This document shows, piece after piece, positions 8,929 through 17,716 of a stretch of DNA of 64,000 nucleotides. The notes beneath the pieces were generated by a model. That model was not told the origin of the DNA, ran no database searches, and saw only the letters and a program-made list of their open reading frames with translations. Within the stretch, counting starts at the first letter, position 1, and every line of letters begins with the position of its first letter. The DNA is taken from NCBI GenBank assembly GCA_039809495.1, contig JBDHVC010000001.1, positions 1 to 64,000 of the forward strand, written 5' to 3'. The position numbers and the translations under genes were made by a program. The DNA comes from JAFLCL01 sp039809495. GTDB taxonomy: Bacteria; Myxococcota_A; Polyangia; Polyangiales; Sandaracinaceae.

Positions 8929-9090
8929 CGCTCACAGCACGAATCAGTTGCCCTGACTCGTGCTGTTCCTTCCTTGTCGGAGGGTCTGTCCCCAGACCCT
9001 CCTCACGCCGAGTGAATCGGCGTGAGCCTCCCTCCCGCTGAGCCAGCGCGCCTCGACTCGACGGATCACGTCAAGTGAGGCGCGCTGTCA
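8929..9090 (-). repeat. Multi-hairpin intergenic repeat, copy A
   Basis: This 162-base element holds four consecutive hairpins: H1 8936-8964 (arms AGCACGAATCAG and CTGACTCGTGCT, one mismatch), H2 8979-9002 (GGAGGGTCTG and CAGACCCTCC, perfect), H3 9003-9025 (TCACGCCGA and TCGGCGTGA, perfect) and H4 9045-9086 (AGCGCGCCTC and GAGGCGCGCT, plus an inner stem). By eye it matches copy B (28657-28677 joined to 30411-30552) with six substitutions and one 1-base indel. H4 abuts the rlmE stop codon, so the element reads gene-stop, H4, H3, H2, H1 on the minus strand. It is non-coding and would fill the 3' untranslated region of rlmE. Confidence 0.85.
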
Positions 9091-9714
9091 GGGGCCGCTC
9101 GAGGGGGAGCGCTCCATCGCGCGGGGGGCGCGGGCGCGGCGCCGCAGCCCGACGAGGAAGGTCTCGTAGCTCTCGGCGCGGCTCGCGGGCGGCTTGATCA
9201 CCCGCGTCTCCTCGAACGTCGCGCGCACCGCCTCGCGCGCGCGCTCGAAGTCCTCGCCGAGGAAGATCTTGCCCGCGAAGTGCCCGCCGGGCCGGAGCAC
9301 GACGCTCGCGATCGCGACGGCGCGCATGAAGAGCTCGTGGGAGCGCGACTGATCGACGAAGCGGTGTCCCGTCGTGGAGGGCGCCATGTCGCTCAGGACG
9401 ACGTCGAAGCTGTCCTCGCCGAGCGTCTCCTCGAGCGAGAGCGAGAGCACGTCGCCCTCGCGGATCTCGGCGTGGGGCGGGAGCGCGCCCTTGAAGGGCT
9501 TGAGGTCGACGCCGAGGACGTGGCCTCGCGGCCCGACGCGCTGGGCCGCGTACGAGGTCCAGCTCCCGGGCGCGGCCCCGAGATCGAGCACGCGCGCGCC
9601 CGCCTTGAGGATGCGCGTGCGCCGATCGATCTCCTCGAGCTTGTACACGGATCGCGCCGCGTAGCCCTCCTTGCGCGCGCGCTGGCCCCAGTGATCTTGC
9701 GTCCGCTTCGTCAT
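9088..9714 (-). CDS. rlmE: 23S rRNA (uridine-2'-O-)-methyltransferase RlmE
   Basis: A 208-residue FtsJ/RrmJ-type methyltransferase that makes 2'-O-methyluridine in the ribosomal A-loop of 23S rRNA using S-adenosylmethionine. Start MTKRTQDHWGQRARKEGYAARSVYKLEEID is the family N-terminus, with the first catalytic Lys in SVYKL. The SAM-binding loop is VLDLGAAPGSW, the acidic residue DL follows at LGVDLKPF, and the rest of the K-D-K-E tetrad is seen in VLSDMAPS, FAGKIF and AESYETF. The length matches the family. The PPC-domain gene is divergent, and the multi-hairpin repeat begins at its stop codon. Confidence 0.95.
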   Translation of the reverse strand: MTKRTQDHWGQRARKEGYAARSVYKLEEIDRRTRILKAGARVLDLGAAPGSWTSYAAQRVGPRGHVLGVDLKPFKGALPPHAEIREGDVLSLSLEETLGEDSFDVVLSDMAPSTTGHRFVDQSRSHELFMRAVAIASVVLRPGGHFAGKIFLGEDFERAREAVRATFEETRVIKPPASRAESYETFLVGLRRRARAPRAMERSPSSGP

Positions 9715-9819
9715 GTTCGTTCGATGCCTCGCTCGCGCGAGGGGTCGGCGAGCATGGGCCGGAAACCTCGCCGCCGCGAGCAGAGGACACGCGCCGCGGG
9801 CGTGCGCTAAGCCTCGCGC

Positions 9820-10764
9820 ATGATCGTGATGGAGAGCCGCCACGCCCGACGCCTCGTCGTCACGCTGAAGAGCGGCGAGGACGTCGTCCAGAGCGTGAAG
9901 AAGCTCGCCGAGACCGAGCGGTTTCGAGCGGCGTGGGTGCGGGGGACCGGGCTCCTCGAGTGGGCCTCGATGACCGACTGGGATCCGCGCCGAGGGGCGC
10001 TGCGCCCGCCGCGCCACGTCGAGGGTCCGCTCGCGCTCCTCGCGCTCGAGGGGAACGTGTCGATCCGCCTCGGGGAGCCCTACGTCGAGCTCCGCGCGGC
10101 GCTCTCGCGCGAGGGAGACACGGGCCTCGTCGCCGCGGGAGGGCAGCTCGTCGTCGCCTCGGCGCTCAACGTCGAGCTCCTCCTCGACGTCCTCGAGGAC
10201 GTGCGCCTCGAGCGCGACGAGGCGCTCGACACGGGGCTCGCCGTCTTTCGGGGTGAGCACTCGCGCGGCGTGCTCGCGCGTCGCCCCGGGGGGCCGCGGA
10301 CGTCGCCGAGCCTCGGCGAGCCAGGCCGCCACGGCCTCGACGCCGAGCCGCGCGACGAGCCCGCGCCCTCTTCACCCGAACCGAGCGTCCCCTCGCCGCC
10401 CGCGAGCGGCGGGCTCGACTGGGCAGCGGTCGCGCGCGCCTCGACGCGGGCGGAAGCGCCCGAGGCGTCGAGCCCGCGCCGCGGCTCGCGCCCCGTCGTC
10501 CCTGCCGCTGCGCCGCCGCGAGACGCGCCGCGCGTGGGGGCGATCGCCCTCCCCGACGAGGAGCCCCAGCCGAAGAAGGGCGACTGGATCGAGCATCGCC
10601 AGTTCGGTCTCTGCCGCGTCGAGCACGACAACGTCGATGGAGGGATCTTGATCCGCCTCCCCTCGGGCATGCGCAAGGTCGTCCACCTGGAGTATCTCGA
10701 GGTGATGCCGCCTCGCTTCGACGGCGATCGCCGGATCTTCGCGCTCCGCCCGCGCAAGCGCTGA
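9820..10764 (+). CDS. PPC/DUF296-domain protein with added C-terminal domain
   Basis: A 314-residue protein. Residues ~6-145 match the plan of the PPC (DUF296) fold: RRLVVTLKSGEDVVQSVKKLAE, then RAAWVRGTG, a short strand pair, LALLALEGNVSI, and GGQLVVASALNVELLL. The His pair usually seen in the metal site of this family is absent here (VELRAALS instead), so metal binding is doubtful. A Pro/Ser/Ala-rich linker covers residues ~150-245. The last ~60 residues (WIEHRQFGLCRVEHDNVDGGILIRLPSGMRKVVHLEYLEV) form a small beta domain recalling the CarD/Mfd RNA-polymerase-interacting type, though this is a weak resemblance. PPC proteins have been linked to DNA binding; a regulatory role is inference. The start could also be the ATG three codons in. 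Confidence 0.7.
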   Translation: MIVMESRHARRLVVTLKSGEDVVQSVKKLAETERFRAAWVRGTGLLEWASMTDWDPRRGALRPPRHVEGPLALLALEGNVSIRLGEPYVELRAALSREGDTGLVAAGGQLVVASALNVELLLDVLEDVRLERDEALDTGLAVFRGEHSRGVLARRPGGPRTSPSLGEPGRHGLDAEPRDEPAPSSPEPSVPSPPASGGLDWAAVARASTRAEAPEASSPRRGSRPVVPAAAPPRDAPRVGAIALPDEEPQPKKGDWIEHRQFGLCRVEHDNVDGGILIRLPSGMRKVVHLEYLEVMPPRFDGDRRIFALRPRKR

Positions 10765-10780
10765 GCGACACGGCGCGCGG

Positions 10781-11794
10781 TCAGTCGCGCGCGCGCGTCC
10801 GCGGATCGATCCACGCGACGACCAGCTCCGCGCCGAGGTTGCCCAGCTGCACGGTGAGCGCGCTCAGGAAGACGATCCCGAGCAGCATCGGGAGATCGAA
10901 GGTGTAGATCGACTCGACCGCCAGCCGCCCCATCCCTGGCCAGCCGAAGACCGTCTCGGTGACGACGGCGCCCGCGACGAGCGAGGGCAGCGAGAGCCCG
11001 ATCATCGTGACGATCGGGGGGAGCGCGTTGCGCACGACGTGCGCGAAGAGGACGCGGCGTGGCGCGAGCCCCTTGGCCCGCGCCGTGCGGACGTGCTCCT
11101 CCGCGCCCACCTCGATCACCTCGCTGCGAAAGAGGCGCGCGTAGGTCGCCGCGCCGAGCGCCGCGAGCACGAGCGCGGGCAGGAGCGCGTGGGCGAGGTG
11201 GTCCGGGCCATCGACGCCGTACCCGCCGACGGGGAAGAGCCCGAGCCGAAACGCGACGAATTGGAGCGCGAGGATCCCGAGGAAGAAGCTCGGCGTGCTC
11301 ACCCCGAGGAACGACGCGCCCATCGCGACGGTGTCGATCAGGCTGCCGCGACGCCGCGCGGCGAAGAGGCCGATGCCGAGCCCGAGGGCGAGCTCGAAGA
11401 GCGTCGCGAGCGACATGAGGATGAGCGTGCGCGAGAGGCGCGTCCCGAGGACCGACACGACGGTGCGCTCGTCGCGCCAGCTCGTCCCCAGATCGAGCGT
11501 CGCGAGCCCGGCGAGGAAGCCGCCATACTGCGTGAGGAGCGGGCGATCGAGCCCGTGGCGCGCGCGAAACGCCTCGATCTGCTCGGGGCGCGCGCGCGGT
11601 CCGAGCGTGGCGAGCGCCGGATCGCCGATGCCGTGGACCGCGAAGAAGACGAGCGTCATCGCGAGCCAGAGCACGAACACGCTCCGGGCGAGGCGGAGCA
11701 GGACACGCCGGACGAGCGGCCCCCCTCGCCACCGCCTCGCGCGATCGAGCTCGCGCGGAGCCTTCGATCCGGCCGCCTGCGTCGCGTCCGTCAT
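10781..11794 (-). CDS. ABC transporter permease, DppB/OppB type
   Basis: A 337-residue inner-membrane permease of the peptide/nickel importer family. It has the N-terminal membrane helix (RSVFVLWLAMTLVFFAVHGIG) followed by the periplasmic domain with ARHGLDRPLLTQYGGFLAGL, the four-residue ATFLE region, and the cytosolic EAA loop EHVRTARAKGLAPRRVLFAHVVRNALPP that docks on the ATPase, then the VVTETVFGWPGMGRL signature and a last helix. The ATG overlaps the TGA of the upstream fusion gene (ATGA), showing translational coupling. The cognate ATPases are not within the window. The substrate is probably a peptide or similar, by family only. Confidence 0.92.
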   Translation of the reverse strand: MTDATQAAGSKAPRELDRARRWRGGPLVRRVLLRLARSVFVLWLAMTLVFFAVHGIGDPALATLGPRARPEQIEAFRARHGLDRPLLTQYGGFLAGLATLDLGTSWRDERTVVSVLGTRLSRTLILMSLATLFELALGLGIGLFAARRRGSLIDTVAMGASFLGVSTPSFFLGILALQFVAFRLGLFPVGGYGVDGPDHLAHALLPALVLAALGAATYARLFRSEVIEVGAEEHVRTARAKGLAPRRVLFAHVVRNALPPIVTMIGLSLPSLVAGAVVTETVFGWPGMGRLAVESIYTFDLPMLLGIVFLSALTVQLGNLGAELVVAWIDPRTRARD

Positions 11795-14469
11795 CGAGCG
11801 CCGCCTCCCCGCGCGCTCGCCGCGAAGTCGCTCGCGCTCGCGGCGCGGCGCGGCAGGTCGAGCCACACGTCGCGGTAGAAGGGCCGAAAGACGGGGTGGA
11901 CGCGGTAGCCGCGGACGTAGGGCTGGACCGCGTCGGTGACGGTGTTCGAGAAGACGAAGGCCCACGGGGCGTCCTCGACGACGACGCGGCTCGCCTCGGC
12001 GTAGAGCGCCATTCGGCGCGCGCGATCGGGCTCGACGCGGGCGCGATCGAGGAGCGCGTCGAGCGTCGGGTTTCGGTAGAATGCGCGGTTCTGCGAGCCG
12101 CTCTCGCGGATCGATCGCGAGTGGAAGAGGGTGTCGAGGAAGTTCGATGGGTCGGGGTAGTCGGCGCTCCAGCCCGTCAGAAAGAGCGCCACCGTGTGGC
12201 GACGCGACGTCTCGGCGAGGTAGACCGGGAACGCGACCTGACGGATCCGGATGTCGAGCCCGATCCGGCGGAGATCGTGCTGGATCAGCTCGCCGTAGGC
12301 CTGCCCCGTGTCGCCGGCGCCGACCCACACCTCGATCGGTCCCTCGAGGCCGCGCGCGACCGGGCGCCCGCCGATCTGCTCGACCGGGTGCCCGGCGAGG
12401 CGCATCTCCTCGAGCGCCCGCTCGGGATCGAAGTGGTGCTCTCCCGGGAGGTCCGCGACGTGGCCCGGCATGTTCGAAGGGAGCGGCTGGCCGACGAGGA
12501 GCATCCGGTTGCCGCGCGCGCGCCGCCAGCTCGGGCCGTCGATCGCGAACGCGACGGCGCGGCGGACGTGGACGTCGTCGAAGGGCGCGAGCTCGCAGTT
12601 CATGCCGACGCCCCAGATGTCGAGGTTCGGTGAGTCGGTGACGTAGGGGCGCCAAGCTGGTGCGTCGTGGAGGAAGTGGTTGTCGGCCGGCGTGAAGCGG
12701 TGGACGTGATCGAGCTCGCCCGCCTCGAAGCGCAGAAACGCCGGCGCGCGGCTCAGGTCGAGCTCGATGACGATGCGATCGAGGTGGGGCTCGCCCTCGC
12801 GATAGAAGCCACCGAAGCGGACGAAGCTCGCGCGGAGCGCCGGCTCCCAGGCCTCGAAGCGGAACGCTCCCGTGCCGATCGGGTGCCGCGCGAAGTCCGC
12901 GCCGAGCGCCTCGACGACCTCCCGCGGGACGGGCGCCGCGAAGCTCAGCGCGAGCGCGTTGAGGAAGCTCTGATCGCCCTCGCGGAGGTGGAAGCGGATC
13001 GTCAGCGGATCGAGGATCTCGATCCCGCGGACGTGGGGCGTCCGGCCGAGGGCGAAGTCGGCTGCGCCCTCGAGGTCCGCGTAGAAGGGCGCGCCGGGGG
13101 AGCCCGTCGCCGGGTCGAGGACACGCTCGATCGCGTAGCGTATGTCGCCCGCCTCGAGCGTGCGGCGCGGATCGAGGTGAGGGCTCGGGTGGAAGCGGAC
13201 ACCCTCGCGGAGGTGGAAGGTGTAGGTGCGCCCGCCGTCTCCGACCTCGGGGAGCGCGCCCGCGAGGCGCGGGACGAATTCGAGCGCGTCGTCGTACTCG
13301 AGCAGGGTCTCGAAGACGAGGCGGATCCCCATCGCGGAGATCTCGTCATACGCGATCGCGGGATCGAGCGAGCGCATGTCGTCCTCGTGGTGGACGACGA
13401 GCGTGCCGCCTTGGACGGGTGACGCGTGTCCCGCTCCGAGGAACGCCGGGTGGGTCGGCGCCGCGGGCATGAAGGCGACGACGAGGGACGACGCGACGAC
13501 GAACGTCGCCACGGTCCCGATCGCGAGGGCGTCCTCGCGTCGAGCCGCGCCGCGCCGCGCCCGAGAGACGATCGCGCCGCTCGACTTGGGGTCGATCGCG
13601 TCGCGGAGCCCCTCTCCGAGCAGGTTGAAGCCGAAGACGGTCATCACGATGAGCGCGCCGGGCAGGAGCACGAGGCGCGGCGCGATCGAGAGGACGTCCT
13701 GGCCGTCTCGGAGCATCGTCCCCCACGTCGAGGCGGGCGGTTGCACGCCGACGCCGAGGAAGCTCATCGCGCTCTCGACGAGGATCATCTGCGCGACGAG
13801 CGTCGTGCCGAGGATGACGGCCGGGCCGAGGACGTTCGGCAGGACGTGCCGCGCGAGGATGCGCGCCTCGGAGTAGCCGAGCGCGCGCGCCGCCACGACG
13901 TAGTCGAGCTCGCGCACCTGGAGCGTCTTGGTGCGGGTCACGCGCGCGAGCGTGGTCCACGAGAGCACGCCGAGGAGCACGGCGAGCGACCACGGCGAGG
14001 GCTCACCGATCGCGCGCTCGAGGGTGATCGCGACGAGCAGGAACGGCAGCGACGAGAGGACGTCGGCCGCCTGCATCGACGCGGAGTCGACCGCGCCGCG
14101 CCGCGAGCCGCTGAGCACGCCGACGACGAGCCCGAGCAGGACCGCGATCACCGTCGCGACGAGCGCGACGCCGAGCGAGAGGCTCCCGCCGTAGAGCAGC
14201 CGCGAGAGCTCGTCGCGCCCCATCGTGTCGGCGCCGAGCAGGAGCGCGCCGGGCGGCGCGGGCGTCCCGTCGTCACGGAGCCCATCGGGGAGCAGCGCCG
14301 CGGGGTCGTACGGCGCGAAGAGGGGACCCAAGAGCGCGACGCCGGCGACGAAGAGGACGAGCGCCGCCCCGACGCGCGCGCCGCGGTGGGCGAAGAGCCG
14401 AGCCTTGGCTCGTGGATCGAGCCACGCGCCGGCTCGCCGCTCGGGCTGGGTCGCTGCTCTCCCTCGCAT
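11791..14469 (-). CDS. Fused DppC-type permease and family 5 solute-binding protein
   Basis: An 892-residue protein that joins two parts normally encoded by separate genes. Residues ~1-300 are a DppC/OppC permease: first membrane helix, PLFAPYDP, LLGADTMGRDELSRLLYG, the EAA loop (LDYVVAARALGYSEARILARH) and SAMSFLGVGVQPP. After the last permease helix there is a basic stretch (SRARRGAARRED) and an extra helix (~315-335, IGTVATFVVASSLVVAF), then a full family 5 (SBP_bac_5) binding protein from ~350: GGTLVVHHEDDMRSLDPAIA, YTFHLREGVRFH, DIRYAIERVLDP, and the late LFLTGWSADYPDPSNFLD. The extra helix would carry the binding domain to the periplasm, replacing a signal peptide. There is no stop or ribosome site at the joint. 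It starts 4 bases after the small lipoprotein gene and overlaps dppB-like by ATGA. Confidence 0.92.
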   Translation of the reverse strand: MRGRAATQPERRAGAWLDPRAKARLFAHRGARVGAALVLFVAGVALLGPLFAPYDPAALLPDGLRDDGTPAPPGALLLGADTMGRDELSRLLYGGSLSLGVALVATVIAVLLGLVVGVLSGSRRGAVDSASMQAADVLSSLPFLLVAITLERAIGEPSPWSLAVLLGVLSWTTLARVTRTKTLQVRELDYVVAARALGYSEARILARHVLPNVLGPAVILGTTLVAQMILVESAMSFLGVGVQPPASTWGTMLRDGQDVLSIAPRLVLLPGALIVMTVFGFNLLGEGLRDAIDPKSSGAIVSRARRGAARREDALAIGTVATFVVASSLVVAFMPAAPTHPAFLGAGHASPVQGGTLVVHHEDDMRSLDPAIAYDEISAMGIRLVFETLLEYDDALEFVPRLAGALPEVGDGGRTYTFHLREGVRFHPSPHLDPRRTLEAGDIRYAIERVLDPATGSPGAPFYADLEGAADFALGRTPHVRGIEILDPLTIRFHLREGDQSFLNALALSFAAPVPREVVEALGADFARHPIGTGAFRFEAWEPALRASFVRFGGFYREGEPHLDRIVIELDLSRAPAFLRFEAGELDHVHRFTPADNHFLHDAPAWRPYVTDSPNLDIWGVGMNCELAPFDDVHVRRAVAFAIDGPSWRRARGNRMLLVGQPLPSNMPGHVADLPGEHHFDPERALEEMRLAGHPVEQIGGRPVARGLEGPIEVWVGAGDTGQAYGELIQHDLRRIGLDIRIRQVAFPVYLAETSRRHTVALFLTGWSADYPDPSNFLDTLFHSRSIRESGSQNRAFYRNPTLDALLDRARVEPDRARRMALYAEASRVVVEDAPWAFVFSNTVTDAVQPYVRGYRVHPVFRPFYRDVWLDLPRRAASASDFAASARGGGAR

Positions 14470-14473
14470 CGCC

Positions 14474-14791
14474 TCAGCGCCCGAACGGCGTCGCGCTGCC
14501 CTCCGAGCAGACGACGACGTTGGCTTGGGTGACGCTGCTGCACGACCAGCCGTCGGGGCACGCGTCGTCGCTCGCGCAGCTCACGGTGCAGCGCGCGTGA
14601 GGCCCGCCGATCCCCTCGACGCAGAGGCCGCGCGCGCAGTCTTCGTCGCGGCGACAGCGATCCCCGGTGCGCGCGTCGCCGCGGCCGTGGCCACAAGACG
14701 CGACGGGCAAGGACGCGACGAGGAGCGCCAGCGGCGCGAGCCGCGTGAGGAGCCCTCCTGATGCCGCGGATCGACGTCGCACGCGAGCCAT
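14474..14791 (-). CDS. Small Cys-rich lipoprotein
   Basis: A 105-residue lipoprotein. A signal peptide (MARVRRRSAASGGLLTRLA, then a hydrophobic run) ends at VASC. The mature part has ten or so Cys residues in paired spacing (GDRCRRDEDCARGLCVEG, ARCTVSCASDDACPDGWSCSS), the disulfide-rich pattern common in extracellular myxobacterial proteins. It lies 4 bases upstream of the transporter fusion and is probably translated with it, so an accessory role in capturing the substrate is possible, but nothing in the sequence proves it. No strong Shine-Dalgarno was found for this ATG; the frame is open upstream as well. Confidence 0.65.
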   Translation of the reverse strand: MARVRRRSAASGGLLTRLAPLALLVASLPVASCGHGRGDARTGDRCRRDEDCARGLCVEGIGGPHARCTVSCASDDACPDGWSCSSVTQANVVVCSEGSATPFGR

Positions 14792-15140
14792 CGTGGCAAA
14801 CGAACGGGGCAGGGGGAAGCGGAACCGCCCTCGACGCCGCGCCGTCGCGCCGAGCGAGCGCGCGTCGACATCGCGCCGCGAAGGCGTGAGGTCGATCGCG
14901 TCGCGTGGGTCGAGATCGCGTGACCAAGGCGATCGCGAGCGACGCCTCGAGCCGCAGAAAACTGGACAGACGCGTCTGATGCCGCCCCAAACGCCCTGAA
15001 TTCGACGCCCTATAACCAATCGACGGGCGCGCGCGCAATTTGTTTGACTGTACTCTTTTCAGTGGAATAGGGTCCGCAAGATCAAACGGACGTCAACGGC
15101 TCAGACGAATCGAAGAAGCGGAATTCGAGAGGAGAGAATC
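14792..15140. promoter_or_regulatory. Divergent intergenic region with possible promoter
   Basis: This 349-base gap between the transporter operon and the MerR-like gene is the least GC-rich stretch of the area. It holds TATAAC (15011-15016) and, nearer the MerR-like gene, TTGACT (15044-15049) spaced 18 bases from TAGGGT (15068-15073), which could be a sigma-70 promoter. The TAGNNT shape of the -10 recurs upstream of sucC. No gene is supported here. Confidence 0.4.
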
Positions 15141-15719
15141 GTGTCGCTGCCGGCTGGAGAAGATGCGGAAATAGGCTGGACCGAGGCGCGCTTGCGCGAC
15201 CTCGAGGCAGCTCATCCCGCCGGCTTGAAGGTGCAGGAGATCGTCGACGCCTTCGGATCGAGGGGCGATCGCCTGACCGAAGCGACGTTTCGGAAGTACG
15301 TGCAGCTCGGTCTGCTCCCGCGCAGCGTGCGGGTGGGGACCAAGGGGAAGAACCGAGGTTCGCAGGGGCTCTACCCCGCCACCGTCGTGCGACGCATCGA
15401 CACCATCCGGCGCTTGATGGGGCAGGGCTACACGATCGAGGAGATCCAACGGGATCTCCTCTTCATCCGCGGCGACGTCGAGGAGCTCTCACGCAGCCTC
15501 GCGCGGGTCTACGACGGTATCGAGCGAGCGCTCGCCTCGGCGGAGCAGGGCTCGAAGCGTCGCGATGGCCGTGCGGGCGACGTCGAGCGCGGCGGGGATG
15601 AGCTCACACGCAAGAAGTACGAGGAGGCGCGTCGGCTCGGCGACGCGCTGCTCCAGGTGCTCGGCGACATCGAGCGTCGAGCGTCGCTCCGAGCGAGGTT
15701 GAAGCGGGCACAGGTCTGA
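15141..15719 (+). CDS. MerR-like helix-turn-helix regulator
   Basis: A 192-residue cytosolic DNA-binding protein. The GTG start is chosen for the GAGAGGAGAG ribosome site just upstream. Residues ~25-75 contain a winged-helix segment of MerR type (LKVQEIVDAFGSRGDRLTEATFRKYVQLGLLP), a wing (GLYPATVVRRIDTIRRLMGQGYTIEEIQRDLLFI) and then a long helix to about residue 125 that could dimerise. The last third is charged and coiled-coil-like. No effector-binding Cys is seen. The sigma-like gene follows 109 bases later in the same direction, which suggests a regulatory pair. The target genes are unknown. Confidence 0.75.
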   Translation: MSLPAGEDAEIGWTEARLRDLEAAHPAGLKVQEIVDAFGSRGDRLTEATFRKYVQLGLLPRSVRVGTKGKNRGSQGLYPATVVRRIDTIRRLMGQGYTIEEIQRDLLFIRGDVEELSRSLARVYDGIERALASAEQGSKRRDGRAGDVERGGDELTRKKYEEARRLGDALLQVLGDIERRASLRARLKRAQV

Positions 15720-15828
15720 GGCTCGCGTGGGCGAACGCGAGCCTCCTCCGACGAGGCGACGGCCGTGGGTGGCAGGTCGGTCGGCGTCTCACGGGGCGAA
15801 TCCACGAACGAGAGTGTGGGAGGCGGTC

Positions 15829-16395
<567 letters not shown>

Positions 16396-16398
<3 letters not shown>

Positions 16399-16444
16399 CG
16401 GCGGGTCTGGCTCGCCGGAGCGCTTCGAGCGCCGCGCGCCGTCA
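16396..16444. terminator. Shared hairpin containing both stop codons
   Basis: TGACGGCG (16396-16403) pairs perfectly with CGCCGTCA (16437-16444). The left arm starts with the stop codon of the sigma-like gene and the right arm ends with that of alanine dehydrogenase. It is the same arrangement, and nearly the same arm sequence, as at 2080-2129. Confidence 0.5.
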
Positions 16445-17551
16445 GACCAGCTTCTCGATGGGCGTGTACTCGACGTTCACGCCCTCGGCGACCGCGCGGT
16501 AGGTGCACGCGCCGTCCCAGCAGTTGACGCCATGCGCGAGCGCGGCCGAGGCCTTGACGGCCTTCTCCGCGCCGAGGTTCGCGAGCAGCTCCGCGTAGCG
16601 GAGCGTCACGTTGGTGAGCGCGAACGTGGAGGTCTGCGCGACCGCGCCGGGCATGTTCGCGACGCAGTAGTGGACGACGTCGTGGAGGACGAAGGTGGGC
16701 TGATCGTGGGTCGTCGGCTTGCACGTCGCGATGCAGCCGCCCTGATCGACCGCGACGTCGACCACGACCGATCCGGGCGACATGCGCTTGATGAGATCCT
16801 CGTCCACGAGCTTCGGGGCTCGCGCGCCCGCGACCAGCACCGCGCCGATGACGAGGTCGGCCTCGACGACGCTCTTCTCGATGTTCTTCGGGTTCGAGTA
16901 GAGCGTCTCGATCGACGCACCGAAGATGTCCTCGAGGTAGCTCATGCGCGCGTGATCGACGTCGAGGAGCGTCACCTGCGCGCCCATGCCGACGGCGACC
17001 CGCGCCGCGCCGGCTCCGACGACGCCGCCCCCGAGGATCGTGACGCGGCCGCGGCGCGTCCCGGGCACGCCCCCGAGCAGGACGCCCTTGCCGCCGTGCT
17101 CCTTCTGGAGCGAGCTCGCGCCGACCTGCGTCGCCATCCGACCGGCCACCTCGCTCATCGGGCGCAAGAGCGGGAGCGACCCATCGGCGGCCTGCACCGT
17201 CTCGTAGGCGATCGCGCGCACCTTCTTCGTCATCAGCTCGCGCGTGAGCTCGGGGAGCGGCGCGAGGTGGAGATAGGTGAAGAGGATCTGTCCTGGCCGG
17301 AAGAAGGCGTACTCCGCCGCGAGCGGCTCCTTCACCTTCATCACCATCTCCGCCGCCCACGCGTCCGCGGCGGTGGGCACGATCTTCGCGCCAGCGGCGA
17401 TGAATTCCGCGTCGCTGATGCCAGCGCCGAGCCCGGCGCTCTTCTCGATGAGCACCTGGTGGCCCGCGCGCGTGAGCGCGACGACTCCGCCTGGGTTGAT
17501 GCCGACGCGATACTCGCGGGTCTTGATCTCCTTGGGCACGCCGATGAGCAC
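16442..17551 (-). CDS. ald: Alanine dehydrogenase
   Basis: A 369-residue enzyme that reversibly deaminates L-alanine to pyruvate and ammonia with NAD+. The GTG start follows AAGGAGG by six bases and gives VLIGVPKEIKTREYRVGI, the family N-terminus. Substrate-binding Lys is in MKVKEP and the catalytic His in YLHLAP. The NAD-binding Rossmann segment is VTILGGGVVGAGAARVAVGMGAQVTLLD, and the catalytic Asp is in VVVDVAVDQGG. The length and the C-terminal ANMPGAVAQTST stretch are typical. It stands between convergent and tandem neighbours with no obvious operon partner; manC lies upstream after a 165-base gap. Confidence 0.95.
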   Translation of the reverse strand: MLIGVPKEIKTREYRVGINPGGVVALTRAGHQVLIEKSAGLGAGISDAEFIAAGAKIVPTAADAWAAEMVMKVKEPLAAEYAFFRPGQILFTYLHLAPLPELTRELMTKKVRAIAYETVQAADGSLPLLRPMSEVAGRMATQVGASSLQKEHGGKGVLLGGVPGTRRGRVTILGGGVVGAGAARVAVGMGAQVTLLDVDHARMSYLEDIFGASIETLYSNPKNIEKSVVEADLVIGAVLVAGARAPKLVDEDLIKRMSPGSVVVDVAVDQGGCIATCKPTTHDQPTFVLHDVVHYCVANMPGAVAQTSTFALTNVTLRYAELLANLGAEKAVKASAALAHGVNCWDGACTYRAVAEGVNVEYTPIEKLV

Positions 17552-17716
17552 GATCGCCTCCTTGGGCTCGCGTTTCGCAGGGGGAGGTGCGCGTCGCGAG
17601 CGGGCGGACCCTACCTCGACGCGCGCGACGTTCCAGCGGGATCGACCGACGCATCGCGTCAAACGCGTCGCCTCGAGCCCTGCGTCGAGCCGGCGGCGCG
17701 CGGCGGGTGCGCGCTG

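Noticed and set aside
11791..14469. Fusion caused by sequencing error joining two genes
   Set aside because: The frame runs without a break through a plausible linker and an extra membrane helix, and there is no second ribosome site or start; kept as a real fusion but flagged for resequencing.
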